From positions 2,666,001 through 2,730,000 of the forward strand of contig NZ_VFPG01000001.1 in assembly GCF_006716565.1 (NCBI RefSeq): a stretch of DNA of 64,000 nucleotides, written 5' to 3'. Positions 50,988 through 59,305 of the stretch are shown here, in pieces; the first letter of the stretch is position 1; every line of letters starts with the position of its first letter. The notes below the pieces were generated by a model. That model had not been told where the DNA came from. It worked only from the letters and a program-made list of their open reading frames with translations, and did not search any database. The DNA comes from Nocardia bhagyanarayanae. GTDB lineage: Bacteria > Actinomycetota > Actinomycetes > Mycobacteriales > Mycobacteriaceae. A program made the translations under genes and the position numbers.

Positions 50988-51541
50988 GAGAGAGCGTCCT
51001 TGGTCTGGCGGGTGCGGCCGTCGATGAGGTCGTGGAAGAGTTCGCGGTAGTGCACGATGGCGGTGCGCATGTCCTCGGTGGTGGTCTCGCCGTTGGTGCG
51101 GGTCGCGATGGCGTGGGCGCTGCGGTAGTGGCCGAGGGCGGGGGCGTGCTCGACGGAGAGGTCGGCCAGCTGCTGGTCGTAGCTTTCCGCGGGGTAGCCG
51201 CGATCGGACATGACGCTGGTGACGAGGCGGTCGGCGTCGGAGAGCGCGGCGGCGGGATCGTCTACGAAGCGTTCCTGCACGTCGGCCCACCGGGCGGTGT
51301 ACTGCTTGCGCTGGTCCTCGGAGAGATCGCGCAGCTCGAGCCCGGCGTGGCGGAGTTCGCGTTCGCGCAGTTCGCGTTCGGCGGCGCGGCGGTCGTCCCG
51401 TTGCTCGACGGCCCGGTCGTATTCGGGCCCGAATCGTTTGCGCAACCTCCGGGTTCGCAGCATGGGCCAGGACAAGAGCAGCACGGCCGTGAGCGCGACG
51501 AGCACCGCCACGATCGCCACGGCCACCATTGCGGATGACAC
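50984..51541 (-). CDS. Membrane-anchored coiled-coil hypothetical protein
   Basis: A 185-residue protein. One transmembrane segment opens it (MVAVAIVAVLVALTAVLLLS), followed by a charged coiled coil (DRAVEQRDDRRAAERELRER) and a helical domain WADVQERFVDDPAAALSDAD, whose match in the next gene marks the two as paralogues. GTG 51541 has AAGGAG six bases upstream; a TTG at 51598 is less likely. It is cotranscribed with 50124-50987. Confidence 0.75.
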   Translation of the reverse strand: MSSAMVAVAIVAVLVALTAVLLLSWPMLRTRRLRKRFGPEYDRAVEQRDDRRAAERELRERELRHAGLELRDLSEDQRKQYTARWADVQERFVDDPAAALSDADRLVTSVMSDRGYPAESYDQQLADLSVEHAPALGHYRSAHAIATRTNGETTTEDMRTAIVHYRELFHDLIDGRTRQTKDALS

Positions 51542-51744
51542 GGGTTTCTCCTTCGACGAGTCTGTCGAAGCGGTAGTGCCTCGTTCCGCCGCATCCAAAC
51601 CTCCGACCTTCGAACCGACCGGTCTCGAACGCTGGTCGGCTGCGGCAATTCTCAGAAATCCGCCGCTACCGCTTCGGCGCAGCCGGTGCCCCTACGCCCG
51701 CGATCGCTAGGCGAGGAATCGCGCGATGGGGCGGTGGCATTCCT

Positions 51745-52015
51745 CTACACCGCGCCACGCAGCGCGTCGGCGGCCGCGATCAGCTTCTCGGCCACGGTGT
51801 CCGGCGCGGTCAGTTCCGCGAGGTGATGACCGGAGCACTCGATGACGGGTGGCCTGCGGCCCACGCATTTTCGGCATGGTCGCGGGCCGGCCCGCCCTCG
51901 CCAGCGCCGCGGCGACGAGACGCCAGGTGATCGGCCCGACGAGCGGGCTGTGCACGAGGACGAGCACAGGATGATCCACGCGGTCACCATCCTGCACCGT
52001 CCCGGTTCGATCCAT
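51745..52015 (-). pseudogene. Collapsed alpha/beta hydrolase remnant
   Basis: The first 50 residues (HPVLVLVHSPLVGPITWRLV, AAALARAG) look like the N-terminus of an alpha/beta hydrolase. They are followed after about 51870, in a different frame, by PPVIECSGHHLAELTAPDTV, AEKLIAAADALRGAV, which looks like the C-terminal strand, catalytic His and last helix. The middle of about 150 residues is missing and the frame is broken, so the gene is dead. Confidence 0.7.
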
Positions 52016-52024
52016 GCGACGAAT

Positions 52025-53023
52025 CTAGCTCGCCCGCAGGGAATCCGCCGCCGACGAAATCGAGTCGGCCGAGGGGTTGAGCTCGTCCGACCGCGTCGTG
52101 GAATCTACTGCCGCACTGTCGTCTTCGACGACGACTCCGCCGGATTCCGCGGTCGGCACCACCGAATCATCCACTGTGGGACGCGTATTGATCCACGCCC
52201 CGGCGAACATCAACCCCGCCCCGATTCCTTGCAACGGAGCGATGGACTCCCCGAGCACCACCCACGCGCACGTCAACCCGAAGGCCGGGACGAGGAACAT
52301 CGTGGAGGTGGCGGTGGTCGGCCCCACCTGTCCGACCGCACGGTAGTACAGCACGTACGCGAGGGCGGTCGGCAGCGCGGCGAGATACGCCTGGTTGAGC
52401 CAGAATTCGAGGCTCAGCTCCGACCAGCGCACGTCGCCGAAGGCGGGCACCGCGACCATTCCCAGGGCGGCGGTGCCCGCGGCGGTCGCGTAGACGGTGA
52501 CGGTGGCCGCGGGCAACCGGCTCAGCAGCGGCGCGCCGAGCAGCGTGTAGGCCGACCAACAGGCCGCGGCGCCAAGGAACATCAGGTCGCCGAGCAGTCG
52601 GCTGTCGCCGGTATCCGGGATGCCGACGAAGAACACGATGCCGCCGGTCACCGCGATGAACAGCGCGAGCGATCGCATCCCGGACAAGCGCACGCGCCCG
52701 AGCAGCACACTCACCGCGACCGTGCAGATCGGCGCGGCCATCGGCACGATCACACTCCCGTCGGCCGCGGGCGCCAAGGAAAGTCCGAGGAAGAACAGCG
52801 CGTTGTAGCCGAACACGCCGACCATGCCGAGGCCCGCGACGCGCGGCACTTCGGCGGCGGGCAGCCGGGGCGCGCGCAGGACGACGAGCAGCACGAGGGT
52901 GCCGCCGAGGAACCGCAGGAACCCCGCCACTTCGTGCGGGACTTCGGCGACGGCGGCCTTGGACGAGGCGAAAGCGCTGCCCCACAGGGCCATGACCAGG
53001 ATCAACAGCAGACGGATACGCAC
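52025..53023 (-). CDS. EamA-family (DMT) exporter
   Basis: A 332-residue transporter with ten predicted helices in two EamA repeats: LLLILVMALWGSAFASSKAA and GDLMFLGAAACWSAYTLLGA open each half. A hydrophilic acidic tail of 55 residues (DDSVVPTAESGG) follows. Members export amino acids, metabolites or drugs. GTG 53023 has GAGGA seven bases upstream. It is divergent from the AraC-type gene at 53086, a common exporter-regulator layout. Confidence 0.88.
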   Translation of the reverse strand: MRIRLLLILVMALWGSAFASSKAAVAEVPHEVAGFLRFLGGTLVLLVVLRAPRLPAAEVPRVAGLGMVGVFGYNALFFLGLSLAPAADGSVIVPMAAPICTVAVSVLLGRVRLSGMRSLALFIAVTGGIVFFVGIPDTGDSRLLGDLMFLGAAACWSAYTLLGAPLLSRLPAATVTVYATAAGTAALGMVAVPAFGDVRWSELSLEFWLNQAYLAALPTALAYVLYYRAVGQVGPTTATSTMFLVPAFGLTCAWVVLGESIAPLQGIGAGLMFAGAWINTRPTVDDSVVPTAESGGVVVEDDSAAVDSTTRSDELNPSADSISSAADSLRAS

Positions 53024-53085
53024 GTCTCGATCCTCGGCGCGGACCGCCCCGGCGTATTGAACGCTGGTGCGGGGAGAATGGGGCG

Positions 53086-53901
53086 GTGAGCGAATGGGTC
53101 GAATATCGGCGGATGCCGGACCGGCCGGTGGAGGTGATGCGCGCCCACTTCGAGCGGCACGTCTACCACCCGCACGCGCACGAGACATACTCGTTCGGCC
53201 TCACCGACTTCGGCGCGCAGAGTTTCCACTGTCGTGGCGCCGCCCGGGTCAGCGCGGCGGGCATGGTGATGGCGTTCAACCCGGACGAACCGCACAACGG
53301 GCACAGCGCCACCGAGGCGGGTTTCACCTATCGAATCGTGCACATCGGCACGGAACTGATCACCGACCTGCTGTCCGACCAGGCCGGTCGCGCCGCGGGC
53401 CTGCCACTCTTCGCCGACCCGGTCCTGCACGATCCGCTGCTCGCGGGCACGATCGGCAGGCTGTACGCGAGCTTGACCTCACCCGCCACCGAATTGGCAA
53501 GGGACGAGGCGCTTTCCGCCACGGTGGCGGCGCTGGTGCAGCGCGGCGCACGCACTCCGCGCACCCGGACGGTGGTCGGCGGCGGCCACGGTGCGGTCGC
53601 GCGCCGCGTGCGCGATGTGCTGGACGAGCGCTATCTGGAGACGCTGTCGATGGACGATCTCGTCACCGCCACGGGCGCCAGCCGCTTCGCGCTCTACCGG
53701 GCCTTCCGCGCGAATTACGGTCTGGCGCCGAGTGATTACCAGCGCATCCTGCGACTGCGGGCGGCGCGGCGGTTGATCGCGGCGGGCCACCCGGTCGCCG
53801 AGGCGGCGGTGGCCGCGGGCTTCGCCGATCAAGCGCACCTGACCCGCTGGTTCCGTCGCTGCTACGGCATCACGCCCGGCGTGTATTCGCGTGCGGGCTG
53901 A
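53086..53901 (+). CDS. AraC-family regulator with cupin sensor
   Basis: A 271-residue regulator. The N-terminal AraC-binding cupin shows MRAHFERHVYHPHAHETYSF and MVMAFNPDEPHNGH; the C-terminal helix-turn-helix pair is LSMDDLVTATGASRFALYRA and AEAAVAAGFADQAHLTRWFR. The pattern fits the ARAL/LeuE-associated group that often control a neighbouring exporter, here the divergent EamA gene 62 bases away. GTG 53086 is the start. Confidence 0.9.
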   Translation: MSEWVEYRRMPDRPVEVMRAHFERHVYHPHAHETYSFGLTDFGAQSFHCRGAARVSAAGMVMAFNPDEPHNGHSATEAGFTYRIVHIGTELITDLLSDQAGRAAGLPLFADPVLHDPLLAGTIGRLYASLTSPATELARDEALSATVAALVQRGARTPRTRTVVGGGHGAVARRVRDVLDERYLETLSMDDLVTATGASRFALYRAFRANYGLAPSDYQRILRLRAARRLIAAGHPVAEAAVAAGFADQAHLTRWFRRCYGITPGVYSRAG

Positions 53902-53905
53902 ACAC

Positions 53906-54247
53906 TCAGGCCGTGGCCCGCGCCCAGCGCCGTTTCGCCCAGCGGCGCACGGTCGGGCTGACCAGCAGCGCGGGTAGTAGCACCACCGAGCCGAGCAGCA
54001 TGCCGACCAGCATCAGCCCCGCGAGCAGCTCCCCGATCGCCTGCACCGCGGCGGGCGCGGCGAACAGCGCCGCGAACGCCGCGACCGCGACGGCGGGCGG
54101 ATAGTGCCCCGCTTGGGCGAGGATCGCGGCGGCCGTGCCGAAGGCGACGGCGAAGGCGAGACCGACGACGCCGATCAGGTAGTTGTCCCAGGCGAACCAG
54201 CTCGGGCGGACCGTGCCGTGGCGCCGGGAATGCCGAAGTTCTCCCAT
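53906..54247 (-). CDS. Hypothetical membrane protein
   Basis: A 113-residue protein with three predicted transmembrane segments (LIGVVGLAFAVAFGTAAAIL, AVAVAAFAALFAAPAAVQAI, MLVGMLLGSVVLLPALLV) and basic ends. I do not recognise the family. TATGCT (complement of 54255-54260) seven bases before the ATG at 54247 suggests a leaderless transcript; an upstream ATG at 54259 would lie inside that box. Convergent with the AraC gene. Confidence 0.7.
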   Translation of the reverse strand: MGELRHSRRHGTVRPSWFAWDNYLIGVVGLAFAVAFGTAAAILAQAGHYPPAVAVAAFAALFAAPAAVQAIGELLAGLMLVGMLLGSVVLLPALLVSPTVRRWAKRRWARATA

Positions 54248-54254
54248 CGTCGGG

Positions 54255-54260
54255 AGCATA
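54255..54260 (-). promoter_or_regulatory. Likely -10 box of the membrane protein gene
   Basis: TATGCT fits TANNNT and is exactly seven bases before the ATG at 54247, without a ribosome-binding site between. Confidence 0.45.
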
Positions 54261-54302
54261 GTGCGGCATTGCCGCGCCGCAGCGGATTCGGCGAAGTCGA
54301 GC

Positions 54303-54794
54303 TCAGCGCGCCGCGGGCGGTCGCGGCCACGGGTTGTGCTCGAGGTTTTCGATGGACTCGTTGAAACGCGCGACCAGCGCGCTGAGCTGATCGATATCGG
54401 ACTCGGACCACTCGGCGACCACGGCCCCGATGCCGTCCCGGCTCTGGGCGCGGTCGGCGGCGAGCAGTTCCATGCCCTTGGCGCTGGCCCGGATCTTGCG
54501 CGCGATACCGCCTTCGGGATCCGGAACGCGCTCCACCAGACCGTGTTTGAGCATGGCGCCGACCTGCCGATTGATGGTGGAGATGTCGAGGCGGAAGGCG
54601 TCGGCGAGTTCGCGGAGGGTGAGCGGGTTGTCGATCTCCAACCTGGTCAGGATCAGAAAGGCCGAGCGGTCCAACCGAAAGCCCGGGCGGCGCAGGACCG
54701 ACGCGGGGAAATGCCGGGAGAGCAGGGCGAGCTCGAAGGCGAGGCGCGTCAGCGCCGCGGGGTCGGCGGGTTCCCGGTCTGGCATGGCACTCAC
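54303..54794 (-). CDS. MarR-family regulator
   Basis: A regulator of about 163 residues with the winged helix PLTLRELADAFRLDISTINR, QVGAMLKHGLVERVPDPEGG, IARKIRASAKG. GTG 54794 is preferred (AGGCG five bases upstream); ATG 54785 is an alternative. It is divergent from an MFS pump, and a perfect 17-base palindrome covers the pump promoter, so it likely represses the pump until a ligand binds. Confidence 0.9.
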   Translation of the reverse strand: MSAMPDREPADPAALTRLAFELALLSRHFPASVLRRPGFRLDRSAFLILTRLEIDNPLTLRELADAFRLDISTINRQVGAMLKHGLVERVPDPEGGIARKIRASAKGMELLAADRAQSRDGIGAVVAEWSESDIDQLSALVARFNESIENLEHNPWPRPPAAR

Positions 54795-54841
54795 TATGTC
54801 GCCTGGGTCACTTCGATGACAAATTGTGCAGCATACACACG

Positions 54842-54858
54842 ATGTGTACCGTACACAT
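54842..54858. promoter_or_regulatory. MarR operator over the MFS promoter
   Basis: ATGTGTAC-C-GTACACAT is a perfect 8-1-8 palindrome ending two bases before the pump ATG. It covers TACCGT (54847-54852), a likely -10 box eight bases from the start codon. Binding would block transcription. Confidence 0.8.
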
Positions 54859-54860
54859 TC

Positions 54861-56297
54861 ATGTCCATTGCCGCGTCCTCGCCGGCCACGGAGGCCGATA
54901 CCCGGCGCCGACCGGCCCCCGGTCTGCTCATCGCCACGCTCGGAGCGGTCGGCGTGGTCGTCTCGCTGATGCAGACGCTGGTCATCCCGATCATTCCCGC
55001 GCTGCCGACGCTGCTCGACACCTCCGCCTCGAACGCGTCCTGGGTGATCACCTCGACGCTGCTGGCCGGCGCGGTGTTCACGCCGATCGCGGGCCGCCTC
55101 GGCGACATGTTCGGCAAACGCCGCGTGCTGTTCGCGAATCTGCTCGCGCTCATCGCCGGTTCGGTGGTCTGCGCGAGTTTCTCGTCGCTGCTTCCGGAGA
55201 TCATCGGGCGTTCGTTGCAGGGCGCCGCCGTCGGCGCTATTCCGTTGGGCATCAGCATCATGCGCGACGAACTGCCGATCGAGCGGGTCGGTTCGGCCAT
55301 GGCGATCATGAGCGCGACGCTCGGCGTCGGCGGTGCGATCGGCCTGCCGGTGGCCGCGGCGATCGCGCAGAACGCGGACTGGCACGTACTGTTCTGGAGC
55401 TCGGCGGCGCTCGGCGTGCTGTGCCTGGTGCTGGTCTTCCTCTTCGTGCCGGAATCGCCCGTGCGTACCCCGGCTCGCTTCGATTTCGGTGGGGCCGTTG
55501 GTCTTTCGGTGGCACTGTTGGCGCTGCTCGTCGCGATCACCAAGGGCGCGGACTGGGGTTGGTCCAGCGCCTCGATCCTGACGCTGTTCGCGGTGTCGGC
55601 GGTGGTCTTCCTCGGCTGGGGGTTCTACGAACTCCGGCAGGGCGCGCCGCTGGTCGACCTGCGGGTCTCGGCGCGGCCGCGGGTGCTGTTCACCAACCTG
55701 GCCTCGATCGCCGTCGGCTTCTCGCTGTACGGCATGTCGCTGACCTTCCCGCAGCTGCTGATGGCGCCGGAGGAGACCGGCTACGGCTTCGGGCTTTCCA
55801 TGGTGAGCGCCGGATTAGCCCTGGCCCCAACGGGTTTGGTGATGATGGCGCTCTCGCCGGTGTCGGCGCGTTTGTCGGCGGCGCGCGGACCCAAGGTGAC
55901 ACTGATGCTCGGCTCGGCCGTGATCGGCGCCGGCTACCTGTGCGCGGTGCTGTTGACGAACAACGTCTGGGAGATCATGCTCGCCGCCGTGATCGTCGCG
56001 GGCGGTGTGGGTTTGGCCTACGCCGCGATGCCCGCGCTGATCATGGGCGCGGTGCCGATCACCGAGACCGCCGCCGCCAACGGACTCAACTCGCTGATGC
56101 GCTCGATCGGCACCTCCACGTCCTCCGCCGTGATGAGCGTGGTGCTCGCGCACATGACGATGTCGCTCGGCGCGCACCTGCTGCCCTCCCGCGAGGGCTT
56201 CCACACCACCTTCTTCATCGCCATGGCGGCCGCCGTGGTGGCCATCGCGCTGACGGCCTGCATCCCGATGGGCAAAGGCGCGAGCCGGGAACCGTAA
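54861..56297 (+). CDS. DHA2-like MFS exporter
   Basis: A drug-type MFS pump of 478 residues with about 14 helices. It shows motif A (AGRLGDMFGKRRVLF), motif C region GVGGAIGLPVAAAIA and the opening LLIATLGAVGVVVSLMQTLV. The substrate is unknown. The ATG at 54861 immediately follows the operator and likely lies at the 5' end of its transcript. It forms a divergent regulator-pump pair with the MarR gene. Confidence 0.9.
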   Translation: MSIAASSPATEADTRRRPAPGLLIATLGAVGVVVSLMQTLVIPIIPALPTLLDTSASNASWVITSTLLAGAVFTPIAGRLGDMFGKRRVLFANLLALIAGSVVCASFSSLLPEIIGRSLQGAAVGAIPLGISIMRDELPIERVGSAMAIMSATLGVGGAIGLPVAAAIAQNADWHVLFWSSAALGVLCLVLVFLFVPESPVRTPARFDFGGAVGLSVALLALLVAITKGADWGWSSASILTLFAVSAVVFLGWGFYELRQGAPLVDLRVSARPRVLFTNLASIAVGFSLYGMSLTFPQLLMAPEETGYGFGLSMVSAGLALAPTGLVMMALSPVSARLSAARGPKVTLMLGSAVIGAGYLCAVLLTNNVWEIMLAAVIVAGGVGLAYAAMPALIMGAVPITETAAANGLNSLMRSIGTSTSSAVMSVVLAHMTMSLGAHLLPSREGFHTTFFIAMAAAVVAIALTACIPMGKGASREP

Positions 56298-56352
56298 GCC
56301 GCCTTCGTTCGTCCTAAGGATGAAAGGTCGTAGCAGAGCGAATGGGGGGCGA

Positions 56353-56952
56353 ATGTCCGTATCGCAGAGAACCCGGGGGCGGCTCGGTCCGTTGCTGGTA
56401 CTCGGGCTGGCCGTCGTCGCGGCGGTCGCCGCGGGCACGGTCTGGTGGTGGACCAGCTCGGATCGCCCCGCGGTGGTCGGGGAGAGTCCCACCGCTTTCC
56501 CCGCCATCGATCGCTCCGCGCTCGACCCGGCGCAGATCCGGCTGGTCGAGGTTCTGGAGCGCGAGTTCGACGAGCCGGGCGGGGGCCCGAAGTACGCCGA
56601 AGGCGTGATCGAGCCCTGGTGTGCCGACTTCGTGAGCTGGGCGATGCGTGAGGCCGGGCGGCCGCTGTCGAATCCGAACTCCGGATCGTGGCGGATACCC
56701 GGTGTCTACACCCTCCAGGAGTACTACGAGGGCGTGGACCGGTTCGCGCCCATCGGCAGCGGCTACCGCCCGCGCACCGGCGACGTGCTGCTCTACGGCC
56801 CGGCGAGTCAGTTCACCCAGCACACGAACATCGTGCTCACGGCGGCGAACGGCGAGGTGACCACCATCGGCGGCAACGAGTTCGGCGAGGTGCGCATCCA
56901 CCGATTCCGGGTGGCCGACGTGAACGACGTCGTCGGATATGGGCGATTCTGA
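56353..56952 (+). CDS. Membrane-anchored CHAP-domain peptidase-like protein
   Basis: A 199-residue protein. A signal anchor (LGPLLVLGLAVVAAVAAGTV, residues 12-31) is followed by a CHAP-type papain-like domain: PWCADFVSWAMREAGRP contains the nucleophile Cys, and TQHTNIVLTAANGEVTTIGG holds the catalytic His. CHAP amidases cut peptidoglycan peptides. ATG 56353 has GGGGGG close upstream. A strong terminator (57061-57095) follows after 108 bases. Confidence 0.82.
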   Translation: MSVSQRTRGRLGPLLVLGLAVVAAVAAGTVWWWTSSDRPAVVGESPTAFPAIDRSALDPAQIRLVEVLEREFDEPGGGPKYAEGVIEPWCADFVSWAMREAGRPLSNPNSGSWRIPGVYTLQEYYEGVDRFAPIGSGYRPRTGDVLLYGPASQFTQHTNIVLTAANGEVTTIGGNEFGEVRIHRFRVADVNDVVGYGRF

Positions 56953-57060
56953 AAATCATTGCCGCTCAGGACGTCCCGTTCGGCGAGCGCGATGCTCGGC
57001 GCGTCCCTCCCGGAGCCTTAGTATGGAGGCGGCAGCGCCCGGCAGCGCTGTCGCCGCGGA

Positions 57061-57095
57061 CCCTGTCCTGCTACCCCCTCATCAGCAGGACAGGG
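57061..57095 (+). terminator. Stem-loop terminator after the CHAP gene
   Basis: A perfect 12-bp stem (57061-57072 with 57084-57095) encloses an 11-base loop. It lies between two plus-strand genes. Confidence 0.7.
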
Positions 57096-57179
57096 TTCCC
57101 CTAACGTTCTGATCTCCGGAAACTTTCGTCGCGTACCGTGTCGGTAGTCCGTTGAAAGGTGAGGGTTTCGGAATCTCTG

Positions 57180-58316
57180 ATGCAGCCGACCGAAGAAACG
57201 ACGAACGACCCGTCCTGGATCGACTACGCCGACTTCGGCGAACGCTTCGTCACCCACGCGGTGACCGAGGAACGCATCGTGGCCGCGGTGTCCTCCATGG
57301 CGGGGCGCGGCATGGCCATCGGACCCTTCAACATCGGTCCGCCCGGACTCGCCGGATTCATCGCCGAGGGCAAGGTCGGCGAACCCACCGTCCTGCGCCA
57401 TGATCCGCACGTCGTCTTCCAGGTGACGGTGCCGCTCACCCTCGCGGTCAAGGTCCGGCTCGGCGGCCGGAAGCTGCGGCTGGAGGCGGTCGTCGAAATC
57501 GACCTCACGCTGCACGCCCGCACCGCCGATCCGCTGCTGATCGTCATCGACATCCCGCCCATCACCACCCGCGACGTGAGCTTCGTGCTGCGCGCGCAGA
57601 CCGTCGAGTCGGCCTGGGAGTGGCTGCTCGACCCGATCGCCGGGCTGGTGCAGCGCGAGGTCGCCAACCGGGTCAACAGCATGCTTGCCGAACCGCAAGC
57701 CAGGAGCGGGCGCGTCTTCGACGTCGAGGCCATGGTCGCGGGCACGCCGTCGCGGCACCGCGCGCAGGAGAAGTTCGACTGGATCGATTACGGCGAGTTC
57801 GGTCACCGGTTCTTCGCCCGCATCGTGACGAGGGATCGGGTCTTCGAGGTTGTGGAGAAGATGGCAGGGCGTCCGATCGAAGTGGGACCGCTGAAGACCG
57901 GGCCGAAGGACCGGGCGACCGTCACCGTGCGTGGCGCGATCCGACACCCGCGCCTGGGCGATCGGCCCGAGGGACCGGACGATCTCGTCTCGTTCGACCT
58001 GACGCTTCCCGTGAGGCTGGATATCACCGTGCAAGTCTTCAAGGCCAACGAGTACCGCGCCGATGTCGAGATTCCGCTGGTACTGATCGCCAGGGCGGCC
58101 GATCCGCTGCTGATCGTCATCGACGTGCCGCCGCCCGCGACCGAGGACATCAGGATGGACTTCAAGGCGAAGGGCGTGCGCGCGGCGACCCTCGGCGCGC
58201 TGGCCGGAATCAAGAAGCAGGTCATCGCGCAGGTGGCCGGTGTGGTGCGCGAGCAACTCGGCGACAGCTCCGGCCGCACCATCGATGTCGCGGCTCGGAT
58301 CGACGGTGTCGCGTAA
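57180..58316 (+). CDS. Hypothetical protein made of two tandem homologous domains
   Basis: A 378-residue protein of no family I recognise. It is an internal duplication: domain 1 (about residues 13-195) opens WIDYADFGERFVTHAVTEER and domain 2 (about 200-370) opens WIDYGEFGHRFFARIVTRDR. Both later carry ADPLLIVIDIPP or ADPLLIVIDVPP and end GRVFDVEAMV or GRTIDVAARI. Alternating strands suggest beta-rich, lipid-binding-like folds, but that is inference. The start may be GTG 57159 or ATG 57180. There is no export signal. Confidence 0.75.
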   Translation: MQPTEETTNDPSWIDYADFGERFVTHAVTEERIVAAVSSMAGRGMAIGPFNIGPPGLAGFIAEGKVGEPTVLRHDPHVVFQVTVPLTLAVKVRLGGRKLRLEAVVEIDLTLHARTADPLLIVIDIPPITTRDVSFVLRAQTVESAWEWLLDPIAGLVQREVANRVNSMLAEPQARSGRVFDVEAMVAGTPSRHRAQEKFDWIDYGEFGHRFFARIVTRDRVFEVVEKMAGRPIEVGPLKTGPKDRATVTVRGAIRHPRLGDRPEGPDDLVSFDLTLPVRLDITVQVFKANEYRADVEIPLVLIARAADPLLIVIDVPPPATEDIRMDFKAKGVRAATLGALAGIKKQVIAQVAGVVREQLGDSSGRTIDVAARIDGVA

Positions 58317-58479
58317 CCCCTGTGACAACTGGGGTGATTGGGTCGAATGGGTCTAGCGGTTCGAATGTGAAGTGTGGTGAAATGAGTTCACGTTCGAGGC
58401 TCCCGGCGCTCGTGTGACCTTGGGGAAGGTGCGCCGGGCACGCTGCCAGCCGATGGGGGTTGCGCGAAGGAGTCCTGCG

Positions 58480-59193
58480 ATGCGTTCTCTCGATCTGTCC
58501 CGGCGCAAGCTTTTCGCCTACACCGCCGCGGCCGCCGCGCTGGGTGTGGCCGGCACCGCCCCGTCCGCCTCCGCGACGGGAACGCTCGGCACGCTGATCG
58601 ACTATTCCGGCGGCGTGCCCTCGGCCGACGCCATTCTCGAAGCCGGTCATGTCGGCGTCATCCGATATGTGTCGGATCGGCGGCCCGGCGCGGAATGGAT
58701 GATGGGCAAGCCGCTGCTCGCGCGCGAGGCCGAGGCACTCGCCGCGGCCGGGCTGAAGATCGTGTCCTGCTATCAGTTCGGCAAGGGACCGACCGCCGAC
58801 TGGCGCGGCGGACTCGAGGCGGGCAAGCGGCACGCCGAGCGCGGGCTGGAGCTGCATCTGGCCGCGGGCGGCCCCGAGGGCAGACCCATCTACGCCTCGA
58901 TCGACGACAATCCGACGCCCGTCGACTTCGCGACCATGATCGCGCCCTACCTGCTCGGCTGGGAAGCGGTGCTCGGCAAGGAGAACGTCGGCGTCTACGC
59001 CAACTCGCCGACCATCGATCTCGCGCGCGCGGCGGGCCTGGGTGCCTGGTACTGGCAGCACAATTGGGGCACCCCGAAGGGGTACGTGCACCCGGCCGCG
59101 CACCTGCACCAGTTCGAGATCGACAAGCGCGCCATCGACGGCGTCGGCATCGATCTCAACAACATCCTGCAGCCCGAATACGGGCAGTGGTGA
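58480..59193 (+). CDS. Tat-exported DUF1906 glycoside-hydrolase-like protein (Rv2525c-like)
   Basis: A 237-residue secreted protein. The N-terminus holds a twin-arginine signal (LSRRKLFAYTAAAAALGVAG, cleavage near SASA). The mature part is a DUF1906 TIM-barrel: GTLIDYSGGVPSADAILEAG, IRYVSDRRPGAEWM, SIDDNPTPVDFATM and WYWQHNWGTPKGYVHPAAHL. M. tuberculosis Rv2525c has this architecture and is linked to cell-wall biology. AAGGAG lies seven bases before the ATG at 58480. Confidence 0.9.
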   Translation: MRSLDLSRRKLFAYTAAAAALGVAGTAPSASATGTLGTLIDYSGGVPSADAILEAGHVGVIRYVSDRRPGAEWMMGKPLLAREAEALAAAGLKIVSCYQFGKGPTADWRGGLEAGKRHAERGLELHLAAGGPEGRPIYASIDDNPTPVDFATMIAPYLLGWEAVLGKENVGVYANSPTIDLARAAGLGAWYWQHNWGTPKGYVHPAAHLHQFEIDKRAIDGVGIDLNNILQPEYGQW

Positions 59194-59207
59194 GCACGGC
59201 CTGAGCG

Positions 59208-59305
59208 GCACGGCCGGAGCGAATGCGGAGGTACGCCGAATGGGCGCTGTCGGGCGCAGTCCGTCCTCGGCCCGCGCACGGCCGGAGCGAATGCGGAGCT
59301 ACGCC
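59208..59305. repeat. 30-bp direct repeat, 68-bp period
   Basis: Positions 59208-59237 and 59276-59305 are the same apart from one base (GCACGGCCGGAGCGAATGCG, then ten more). The second copy touches the stop codon of the serine-triplet gene. Origin unknown. Confidence 0.8.

Noticed and set aside
58340..58420. Possible tRNA (GGTTCGAAT-like sequence)
   Set aside because: No cloverleaf arms or acceptor stem can be formed around it.
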